Assembly (NCBI GenBank): GCA_029974985.1
Contig: JARKQC010000304.1
Location: 1-52,424 of the forward strand
Length of the DNA: 52,424 bases
Reading direction: 5' to 3'
Source of the DNA: Bacteroidota bacterium
GTDB taxonomy: Bacteria > Bacteroidota > Ignavibacteria > Kapaibacteriales > UBA2268
Below are positions 25,846 through 33,388 of this stretch, in pieces (position 1 is the first letter of the stretch; every line of letters begins with the position of its first letter). Made by a program: the position numbers and the translations under genes. A model generated the notes under the pieces. It did not search any database, was not told the DNA's origin, and worked only from the letters and a program-made list of their open reading frames with translations.

Positions 25846-28473
25846 ATGGCTGAAAAACAAACTCCTTTAATGCGCCAATACACTCAAATTAAACAAAAGT
25901 ATCAAGAATCTGTTCTACTTTTTAGAATGGGTGATTTTTTTGAAACTTTCGAAAACGATGCAGTTATTACATCTAAAGTTTGTGGAATAGTACTTACAAA
26001 AAGAAATAATGGTGCGGGAGCTGACGTTCCGCTTGCAGGTTTCCCACATCATCAACTCGATACATATTTGCCGAAATTGGTAAAAGCTGGATATAGAGTT
26101 GCAGTTTGTGAGCAACTTGAAGACCCTAAATTTGCACGTGGAATTGTAAAAAGAGGAGTTGTAGAGCTTGTTACGCCCGGCGTTGCTTTTTATGATAAAT
26201 TATTAGATACTAATTCAAATAATTATTTAGCCGCAATATTTTTAAATGGAGATAAAAGTCATAATAATTTACTTGGTTTATCAATAGCTGATATTTCTAC
26301 CGGTGAATTTCAAGTAGCAGAAATTAGAATAAATCAATTAAAAGATATATTATCTACATTAGTACCCGCTGAAATTATTATATCAAAAAGTCAAAAAAAT
26401 ATTTTAAGCGTAGAATTTGAAAAATTAAACCTTAAACCTTTAATTACCAAGAGAGAAGAGTGGATTTTTGAATATGAATTTGCACGAGACTTGTTGTTAA
26501 AACAATTTAAAACACAGAATTTAAAAGGATTTGGCATTGATTCATTTACAGTTGGGATTTCAGCTGCGGGGTGCATTCTAAATTATATTTCAGAAACACA
26601 GCAAAACAACATTAATCATATTAAAAATATTAGTATTTTAGAAACAAATGAGTTTATGTCGCTCGACCCAGCAACAAGAAAAAACCTCGAAATCACTTTT
26701 TCACAAAATAACGAAACAACACTACTAACAGTAATTGATAATACTATTACTGCAATGGGCGCTCGATTATTTAAAAAATGGATTTCTATGCCCTTGATAA
26801 AATTCGAACCTATTATTGAACGGCAAACAAAAGTTGATTTTTTGTATAAAAATAATAAAACTCGAGGAAATATTAGAGATATTCTTAAAAATATAGCTGA
26901 TATCGAAAGATTAATTTCAAAAATTTCTTCGGGGCGTGCAAATCCACGAGATTGCATTGGATTAAGCAACAGTTTAAATTTTATACCCGAATTAATTAGA
27001 GTTATTAAGGAAAATAAAAATTCTGAATTAATTGAATTATCTAATAATTTTTATGATACTAATCAAGTTGTAGAAATCATAAATAATGCACTAATTGACG
27101 AGCCAACTATACAAACCGGAACGGGACAAGTATTTAAAAAAGGTTATAATGCCGATTTAGATGCTTATTTAGAAGCCAAAAATCACGGAACTAATTGGAT
27201 ACGCGATTTTCAAAGTAAAGAAAGAGAAAAAAGTTCAATAAATAATCTAAAAGTTTCGTTCAACAATGTTTTTGGTTATTATATTGAAGTTTCACGATTA
27301 CAAAGCTCGAAAGTACCCACATATTACGAAAGAAAGCAGACTTTGACAAATGCAGAACGTTATACAACTCCTGAATTAAAAGAAATCGAAGCTAAAATAC
27401 TTGGTGCAGAAGAAAAAATTAGCGAAATCGAAGCTAAATTATTTAATGAATTAAAAAATCAAATTTCAATTTTTATAAAAGAGATTCAACATAATTCAAA
27501 TGTTATAGCAACACTCGATTGTTTACAAGGGTTGTCTCAAACTGCAATTGATAATAATTATATTAAACCCGAAATTGATAATTCTCCGAATATCGAATTA
27601 ATCGAAGCACGCCATCCCGTAGTTGAAAAAATTCTTCCAGTAGGCACTAAATTTACTCCAAATGATACTACTCTTAATACAAATGATGAGCAAGTTCATA
27701 TTATTACTGGTCCGAATATGTCTGGTAAATCTTGTTATTTACGGCAAGTTGCTGTAAATGTATTACTCGCTCAAATTGGTTCGTTCGTGCCCGCAAAAAG
27801 TGCAAAAATTGGTCTTGTTGATAAAATTTTCACTCGAGTCGGGGCACAAGATAATTTAGCAAGTGGTGAAAGTACTTTTCTTGTTGAAATGCAAGAAGCC
27901 GCAAATATTCTTAATAACGCAACTCAAAAAAGCTTGATTTTACTCGATGAAGTTGGGCGCGGTACAGCAACTTTCGACGGAATTTCTATAGCATGGGCTA
28001 TTGCTGAATATTTACATAATAATATTAAAGCAAAAACTTTATTTGCTACTCACTATCACGAATTAAATGAATTAGCCGAACGTTATAAAGGAATAAAAAA
28101 TTATCGTGTCGAGGTTATAGAAACGGGTTCGAATATAATTTTTTCACATAAAGTAAAAAAGGGGGGGAGCGATTATTCATTTGGTATTCACGTTGCTAAA
28201 ATGGCGGGATTGCCATATTTTGTTATCGAAAGAGCAAATGAAATAATGAATTCCCTAAGCTCAGAAAATTCTGAAATTGATTTATCTAAATCAAAAATTG
28301 ATATAAAATCTATAAAAACAAAAAAACAAAGAAAAAACGAAGACCAATTAGCAATTTTTGAATTTAGAGATGATGTAATAAGAGAAGAACTACTTTCTGT
28401 AAAAATTGATACTATAACTCCAATACAAGCATTCAATTTTTTAGCTGATTTGCAACAAAAAGCAAAAAAATAA
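25846..28473 (+). CDS. mutS: DNA mismatch repair protein MutS
   Basis: An 875-residue mismatch-recognition ATPase. ATG at 25846 (MAEKQTPLMRQY) is chosen because it gives the usual MutS N-terminus and has AAGGAG upstream, at a rather long distance of about 14 bases; an in-frame TTG at 25804 lies inside mtgA. The mismatch-wedge Phe-x-Glu is Phe31-x-Glu33 (GDFFETF). The connector, clamp and lever regions are present. ATPase motifs: GPNMSGKS near residue 622, LDEVGRGTATFDG (Walker B) and FATHYHEL. The C-terminus (LAIFEF...ITPIQAFNFLADL) is the usual dimer tail, so this is MutS1, not MutS2. It is the last gene of the ileS-lipoprotein-mtgA-mutS run. Confidence 0.97.
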   Translation: MAEKQTPLMRQYTQIKQKYQESVLLFRMGDFFETFENDAVITSKVCGIVLTKRNNGAGADVPLAGFPHHQLDTYLPKLVKAGYRVAVCEQLEDPKFARGIVKRGVVELVTPGVAFYDKLLDTNSNNYLAAIFLNGDKSHNNLLGLSIADISTGEFQVAEIRINQLKDILSTLVPAEIIISKSQKNILSVEFEKLNLKPLITKREEWIFEYEFARDLLLKQFKTQNLKGFGIDSFTVGISAAGCILNYISETQQNNINHIKNISILETNEFMSLDPATRKNLEITFSQNNETTLLTVIDNTITAMGARLFKKWISMPLIKFEPIIERQTKVDFLYKNNKTRGNIRDILKNIADIERLISKISSGRANPRDCIGLSNSLNFIPELIRVIKENKNSELIELSNNFYDTNQVVEIINNALIDEPTIQTGTGQVFKKGYNADLDAYLEAKNHGTNWIRDFQSKEREKSSINNLKVSFNNVFGYYIEVSRLQSSKVPTYYERKQTLTNAERYTTPELKEIEAKILGAEEKISEIEAKLFNELKNQISIFIKEIQHNSNVIATLDCLQGLSQTAIDNNYIKPEIDNSPNIELIEARHPVVEKILPVGTKFTPNDTTLNTNDEQVHIITGPNMSGKSCYLRQVAVNVLLAQIGSFVPAKSAKIGLVDKIFTRVGAQDNLASGESTFLVEMQEAANILNNATQKSLILLDEVGRGTATFDGISIAWAIAEYLHNNIKAKTLFATHYHELNELAERYKGIKNYRVEVIETGSNIIFSHKVKKGGSDYSFGIHVAKMAGLPYFVIERANEIMNSLSSENSEIDLSKSKIDIKSIKTKKQRKNEDQLAIFEFRDDVIREELLSVKIDTITPIQAFNFLADLQQKAKK

Positions 28474-28482
28474 TTTTGCAAA

Positions 28483-28516
28483 AAAAAGTATAAAAAAATG
28501 AATTCTTATACTTTTT
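28483..28516. terminator. Bidirectional terminator between mutS and the FmdB-like gene
   Basis: AAAAAGTATAA (28483-28493) pairs perfectly with TTATACTTTTT (28506-28516). A tracts on one side and T tracts on the other let it serve both convergent genes. Confidence 0.75.
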
Positions 28517-28539
28517 ATAAATAGAAATTGAAATAAATA

Positions 28540-28836
28540 TTAATTAGAACTGCAACAGCAACCCGAACTACAACTTGAATTGCTATGACTATCACTTGTT
28601 ACACTATTTGAATCAATATTTGATGAGCTTTTATTTACATAATCAGTAGAGTAAAAACCCGTACCTTTAAAAACTAAACCAATATTTTTACTAAATACCC
28701 TCGCAACTTCGCCCATACCTTTAACTTCGGATTTGCATAATTCGCTTGGACATTTTGTTAATGAATCATCAGAAATTTTTTGTTTATATTCAAAAGTCAT
28801 ACCGCAAGTATTACATTTATAATCATATACTGGCAT
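28540..28836 (-). CDS. FmdB-family zinc-ribbon protein
   Basis: A 98-residue protein of the FmdB/CxxC_CxxC_SSSS regulatory family. The N-terminal MPVYDYKCNTCGMTFEYKQ is typical; the first pair CxxC (8, 11) and a second site CPSELC (29, 34) make a zinc ribbon, then GTGFYSTDY, the usual end of the conserved part. The tail is low-complexity Ser/Asn ending in CSSGCCCSSN, a cysteine cluster that might bind metal. The biochemical role is unclear; homologues are often thought to be regulators. It is convergent with mutS and upstream of the LRR gene on the minus strand after a 72-base gap. Confidence 0.88.
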   Translation of the reverse strand: MPVYDYKCNTCGMTFEYKQKISDDSLTKCPSELCKSEVKGMGEVARVFSKNIGLVFKGTGFYSTDYVNKSSSNIDSNSVTSDSHSNSSCSSGCCCSSN

Positions 28837-28908
28837 TTAAAAATAACTCCATAAAAAAACTAAGTAAATAATTCTTAAAGACGATTATTTGATTACAAAA
28901 TTTTTTTA

Positions 28909-29802
28909 TTATTCTCCTTCAATAGCTTCTTCTTCATCAACAACTAATTCATATTTATCAAAAATTATATTCGTATTTGGCAAACATTTTACTAATTGCA
29001 AGATTTCTTGAAATTTAATTTTATTTTTTCTAATATTAAGTAATTTTAAATTCTTTAAACTACATATATTATAGTTTATAGTTTTAAATTTATTTCCTTC
29101 GAGATTTAGCTCCTGCAAATTTTGTAAATTAGAAATAGAATTTGGTAATTCTTTTATCTTGTTATTGCTTAAATCAAGATAATGCAAATATTTTAAATTA
29201 GAAAAATCAAAATTTACGTTTCGGATACGATTATTCGATAAATCAAGATATTTTAACTCTTTCATACTGCTTACATTAGCAGGAAAGCAGCGAAATCTAT
29301 TATCTTTTAATATCAGACTTTTTAAGTTTTGCGGAATATCATTTGGGATATCCTTCATTTTCATACCAACTAATGATATTGCATTATTATTATCAATATT
29401 ATTATTTGAAAATGTAAATTCAGTATTATTTATTTCAGATATTCGATTTAAAATTTCAATCATAGCATATTGTGAGCCGTCGCTTTGTTTAATAATTTCA
29501 CGATAAATATTAATAGCTAATTTATATTGTTTACGCGAGTCTTCGAATAATCCCATATCTCTGTATAAATATCCTAAACTTTCGTAAGCTGCTGCAGTCC
29601 AATATTTACCATCGAATCCTTTAAATTTTTTAGTTACTGATAATCCTAAACTTATGTATTTTGCGGCATTATCAAAATCACGCCCCTCTCGGTATGAATT
29701 TCCTAATTTAATATTTCGAATAGCAAGTTGTAACTCATTATTTTGTGAAATTCCCAATGAAATTGAGATTAAAATTAAAAATAAAATAATTCTTTTCATC
29801 AT
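28909..29802 (-). CDS. Secreted TPR-LRR protein
   Basis: A 297-residue exported protein. Signal peptide MMKRIILFLILISISLGISQ; the first two Mets are both possible starts. Residues about 20-115 hold TPR-like helices (SYREGRDFDNAAKYI, AYESLGYLYRDMGLFEDS). Residues about 140-280 hold about five leucine-rich repeats of the LxxLxLSxNxIxxLP type (LKYLDLSNNRIRNV, LHYLDLSNNKIKELP, LQELNLEGNKF). It ends in an acidic tail (VVDEEEAIEGE). There is no T9SS sorting domain and no lipobox, so it is probably periplasmic. Both repeat types mediate protein binding; the partner is unknown. It lies 16 bases downstream of the next gene, so an operon is likely. Confidence 0.82.
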   Translation of the reverse strand: MMKRIILFLILISISLGISQNNELQLAIRNIKLGNSYREGRDFDNAAKYISLGLSVTKKFKGFDGKYWTAAAYESLGYLYRDMGLFEDSRKQYKLAINIYREIIKQSDGSQYAMIEILNRISEINNTEFTFSNNNIDNNNAISLVGMKMKDIPNDIPQNLKSLILKDNRFRCFPANVSSMKELKYLDLSNNRIRNVNFDFSNLKYLHYLDLSNNKIKELPNSISNLQNLQELNLEGNKFKTINYNICSLKNLKLLNIRKNKIKFQEILQLVKCLPNTNIIFDKYELVVDEEEAIEGE

Positions 29803-29818
29803 ATTAAATCCTAATTAA

Positions 29819-30922
29819 TTAAAAAGGTGAACGCCAAATATTGTAGCGTAAGCCAATATTTACAGCTAAATGTGTTTTTCCTAAATCATTTACTTCATAT
29901 CTATTAACATTGCTTGAAAAGATTAAATTTCGTGAAAATGAGTGATATATTGCAATGCCTGCGAATAATTCTACAGGATATTTGCAGCTTGGTGAACGCA
30001 TAAAATAATCAAAGCTAATCGAAGCACCTTCCCAATTCATCGAACCCGAAGCACTATTATATATATTAGCATTTGCCCAGAAATAACCTGCAAAAACATT
30101 TAATCCTTGTATAAAATTTGGCGATTTACTAATTACTAAAGGTCCGCCGCCAGAAACATTATTCAAATTAGAATTCCATTGCTCACGAAAACTACTTCGT
30201 TCATTAATTTTATATTCAGTGAAAAATTTTGGTGCTAAATACTCATATTTTACCTCAAAATTTTCCCAAAATCCAATAATTCTGCATAGATTTAATGACA
30301 CTTGAACCCCTATACCGGGATCATTTTTTAAAACATCATTACCATTAGAAACAAATAATTTAGAAATTGCTGCAACCGAGAACCAATCTTTATAATCAAA
30401 ACAATTTAGAAAATTCTGATTAATAGCTAATTCTAAGTTTTCTGAATTATTTTTTTCTATTTCCATAAGTCGTTTGTTCATTAAGTCGAGCAATTCATTT
30501 CTAATTTTTCCTTGTTCGATTGTATAAATTGCAATAGTATCTCTTAATTTATAGTTTAACTCATTAATTGTTTCGAGCAGTTCTTGTCTATCAGAATTCG
30601 GTGATTTTAAAACTTCATTATACAATGAAATAGCGATATTAAAGTATTTTTTTAATATTTTAATATCCATATCTTCTAATTCTTCCATTGTTGGTTGAAT
30701 TATTTTAGTCTTTGGGGTTATGCCATTTAGTCGTAATTGAGTTTCGAGAGCTATGGACATTTTATATAATTCGAGAATTTTGAGTGCAAAAATACCTTCG
30801 CTTTCTTCGTATAATTCAAGTTCTGAATTAGACGGTAAATTGGGTATATTTACTATTGGCTCAGCAGTATAAACAAGCGATGAGCAGAACAGAAATGTAA
30901 ATAAAAAATATAATGATTTCAT
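29819..30922 (-). CDS. Putative outer-membrane protein with helical N-terminal region
   Basis: A 367-residue exported protein not recognised as a named family. Signal peptide MKSLYFLFTFLFCSSLVYTA; the start is supported by AAGGAG at 6 bases. Residues about 25-170 are predicted helical and charged (coiled-coil-like: RNELLDLMNKRLMEIEKNN). Residues about 175-367 are beta-rich with alternating aromatic strands (GVQVSLNLCRIIGFW, LNVFAGYFWANANIY, VNIGLRYNIWRSPF), and the C-terminal residue is Phe, typical of an outer-membrane barrel. That suggests a small barrel with a periplasmic helical domain. It is followed after 16 bases by the TPR-LRR gene on the same strand. Confidence 0.72.
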   Translation of the reverse strand: MKSLYFLFTFLFCSSLVYTAEPIVNIPNLPSNSELELYEESEGIFALKILELYKMSIALETQLRLNGITPKTKIIQPTMEELEDMDIKILKKYFNIAISLYNEVLKSPNSDRQELLETINELNYKLRDTIAIYTIEQGKIRNELLDLMNKRLMEIEKNNSENLELAINQNFLNCFDYKDWFSVAAISKLFVSNGNDVLKNDPGIGVQVSLNLCRIIGFWENFEVKYEYLAPKFFTEYKINERSSFREQWNSNLNNVSGGGPLVISKSPNFIQGLNVFAGYFWANANIYNSASGSMNWEGASISFDYFMRSPSCKYPVELFAGIAIYHSFSRNLIFSSNVNRYEVNDLGKTHLAVNIGLRYNIWRSPF

Positions 30923-30996
30923 TTTAACTCCTTAATTTATATACAAGTTAAAATGAAGCTATCAATAATTGTGCCGTAATTATATAGAAATTACAA

Positions 30997-32634
30997 TTAT
31001 TCTAAATCAATTTGGCTTCCGAATATTTCGGGTAGTTTATATTCGTGATTTCCAAAAGCAGAAAATAATTGTTTTGATGAAAGAATTATACCACCAAATT
31101 TTCTATCCTCAAAATTATATGCAAAATCTACTCTAAAAGTATGGCTTGGCGAACTTGATTTTGTAAAATGGAATCGCAAACCTAATCCGGCAGAATTATA
31201 AAATTTTGTATTATAAATTTTATTATCCTTATTCCATACAGCACCAATATCCCAAAAAGCAACTCCCGATAAATTGACAATCCAAATTGGAATATCTGGA
31301 AAATATCTAAGTTCAAGATTTGATATTATTCTATTTTCACCATAAAAACGATTAAGATTATAACCTCTTAATCCCAAATCATTATCGAGAATTAATTGCC
31401 TAAATTTTTGCCAATTCCAAGCAGTTTGCTGTCTAAATCGTGCCGCAAGTACTAAACCATTTGTAAATTTAGTAAATCCAAGCCCTAAAAATTCTTGATA
31501 GGTATATGATGGGGCGCTATACTTAAATGCACTCGCACCCGTTAGCTGACCAAATAAATATGTTTTTCCGTTATATGTCGAAGCCTCGCCCTGTGCTGCA
31601 ACATAATATCTATCCTCACCTTTACTACCAATAGAAAAAATCTTACCCAAAGTAGCAGAACCATATCCACCGACTATCATATCTTCTATATGATAATAAT
31701 TTACTTTCTCGGACAAATAATAGTCTTGAGCTACAGATGAGAACATTAACAAAATTTTGCCCGAATTATCAAAAGCTTGAGAAGTAATATCATTTACTCT
31801 ATTAACATTATGATATTCAATTAATCCCGTAACAAAAACCCTATCTTTTTTTCTCCAAGCTTTGCTGAAAAATAATTGAGCTTGCGATTCTTTAAAAGGT
31901 GCTAAAATATATGACTCATTATTTTCGAATACAAAATCATAACCAAAATTATTAATACCAATCAATCCATAAGAATACTCAGTATCGAGAGTTCTATATG
32001 GCTTGCTGATAGCAAGTTGCTGAATTGTTTTAAAATTATTAGATTGTAAGGAAAGAAAGAGACTTAATTCGCTTCTAAATAATCTTTGTTTTTCGATTAT
32101 TCCAATACCTTGCCAACCAATATTGTTTTTGCCTCTATTAAGTGCCTCTAAAGTAATCGCCGTACCCGTACCAAATAGATTAAACTCTTGTAGCCTTGCA
32201 CCATAATTTGTAGCACCACCACCCGCACTAAATAAAATTGCGGGATAAAGCGACCATCTATCTTTTGTAGTTACATATACATCAAATTGATTATCATCAA
32301 TACTATCGAGTTCAATTAATACCTTAGTAAATAAATTAGTACGACGAAGATTCCTTTCAGTCTCAAAAATATCAGAGTCATCAATAAAATCACCTTCTTT
32401 AAAAAGAAGTTCATCTTCAATTATATAATCATTTGTAGTAGAATGGAAAAAATTTAAAAAAGGTGCGGCAAAAAACCAATCATTATCATTTTTTTCAAAT
32501 ACATTATGCTTTTCAAAATAAATTTTTTCAACTTTAATATCTTTTGCAAAAAGATTAAATTGAGAAAAAATTGATATACTAATAATAAAAATATAATATT
32601 TATATGAAGTTTTATGAAAAATGAAATGTAGCAT
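30997..32634 (-). CDS. Omp85-family surface protein (single POTRA plus barrel)
   Basis: A 545-residue BamA/TamA-superfamily protein. After a signal peptide (to about residue 30), residues 66-124 fit one POTRA domain (LFKEGDF, ERNLRRTNLFTKVLIELD, FDVYVTTKD), followed by a 16-strand-type barrel opening with NLFGTGTAITLEA. The lid-loop motif of Omp85 proteins is present as LRGY at 422-425. The end (EIFGSQIDLE) lacks the usual terminal aromatic. Having only one POTRA, it is not the essential BamA (five POTRAs) and may insert or export specific proteins, or work with a partner. Its start lies 3 bases after the stop of the phosphatase-like gene, so the two are translated together. Confidence 0.88.
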   Translation of the reverse strand: MLHFIFHKTSYKYYIFIISISIFSQFNLFAKDIKVEKIYFEKHNVFEKNDNDWFFAAPFLNFFHSTTNDYIIEDELLFKEGDFIDDSDIFETERNLRRTNLFTKVLIELDSIDDNQFDVYVTTKDRWSLYPAILFSAGGGATNYGARLQEFNLFGTGTAITLEALNRGKNNIGWQGIGIIEKQRLFRSELSLFLSLQSNNFKTIQQLAISKPYRTLDTEYSYGLIGINNFGYDFVFENNESYILAPFKESQAQLFFSKAWRKKDRVFVTGLIEYHNVNRVNDITSQAFDNSGKILLMFSSVAQDYYLSEKVNYYHIEDMIVGGYGSATLGKIFSIGSKGEDRYYVAAQGEASTYNGKTYLFGQLTGASAFKYSAPSYTYQEFLGLGFTKFTNGLVLAARFRQQTAWNWQKFRQLILDNDLGLRGYNLNRFYGENRIISNLELRYFPDIPIWIVNLSGVAFWDIGAVWNKDNKIYNTKFYNSAGLGLRFHFTKSSSPSHTFRVDFAYNFEDRKFGGIILSSKQLFSAFGNHEYKLPEIFGSQIDLE

Positions 32635-32637
32635 AAA

Positions 32638-33360
32638 TTATTTTTTCATACAAGGACAAATTAATTCACTTGTTTCTTTTGTAATTTGAATATCATCGAA
32701 AACTTTAAAATTTTGTATTTGATTGCGTACATTATCGAAGCCTTTATTAACACCGTCAGCATTATCCGCCCAATATTTATATGCTTGTTCGTTATTCAAA
32801 CCACAAAATTGCATTAAAATAGCGGCACTTACATAACCAGATTGATGCCAGCCATTCCAACAATGAAGATATATCGGTCCTTCGTTTGGATTATCTATAA
32901 TACTTTTAATTTTTTGGAAAATTTTGCGAAGATTTCCTCTATCATTTCCCGAATTTTGAATATAATTAAGAGTATCATTATTATTAATAAAAATTTTTTG
33001 AGAACTTTTAAAATTAGTAGAATATAAATATATAGCTTCAGAAAAACCATTTTGACATAAATTATTCAAACCATCTTCTGGCAATGGGTTGTGATTATCT
33101 CTTTTAGTTGATTTATGATAAAAATTATTAGCTCCACCTCTATAAGCAATTCCATATAAAATTGTTTTCATATTTCTCGTGCCATAAAGCTGGTCAAAAC
33201 CATTACCAAAATTATCTGTAATTTTTTCGTTTAAGCAATCTACTTTATATAAAGATTTATAAAATTTAACTTTCTCTTCAAGAATTTTAAAATCATTTGC
33301 AAAAATTATATTAGGTAACAGTATATAAGTAATTGAAATTACAAAAAAAATATATTTCAA
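32638..33360 (-). CDS. Secreted phosphatase-like protein lacking the signature Arg
   Basis: A 240-residue exported protein with signal peptide (MKYIFFVISITYILLPNIIFA). The fold resembles dual-specificity/tyrosine phosphatases: an early AYRGG segment near residue 72 and a P-loop-like HCWNGWHQSG at 166-175, where Cys167 is the expected nucleophile. In canonical enzymes the loop is HCx5R; here the Arg position is Gln173. Catalysis by the usual mechanism is doubtful, so it may be a pseudophosphatase or a family with a displaced Arg. CPC near the C-terminus (235-237) adds two more cysteines. It is three bases upstream of the Omp85-like gene, so the two probably share a task. Confidence 0.75.
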   Translation of the reverse strand: MKYIFFVISITYILLPNIIFANDFKILEEKVKFYKSLYKVDCLNEKITDNFGNGFDQLYGTRNMKTILYGIAYRGGANNFYHKSTKRDNHNPLPEDGLNNLCQNGFSEAIYLYSTNFKSSQKIFINNNDTLNYIQNSGNDRGNLRKIFQKIKSIIDNPNEGPIYLHCWNGWHQSGYVSAAILMQFCGLNNEQAYKYWADNADGVNKGFDNVRNQIQNFKVFDDIQITKETSELICPCMKK

Positions 33361-33388
33361 TATAAATTATTCCTACATAATAAAAAAA

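Noticed and set aside
30964..31001. Inverted repeat AATAATTGT / ACAATTATT at the end of the Omp85-like gene
   Set aside because: It overlaps the stop codon region, has no T tract and is made of A/T only; not good enough to call as a terminator.
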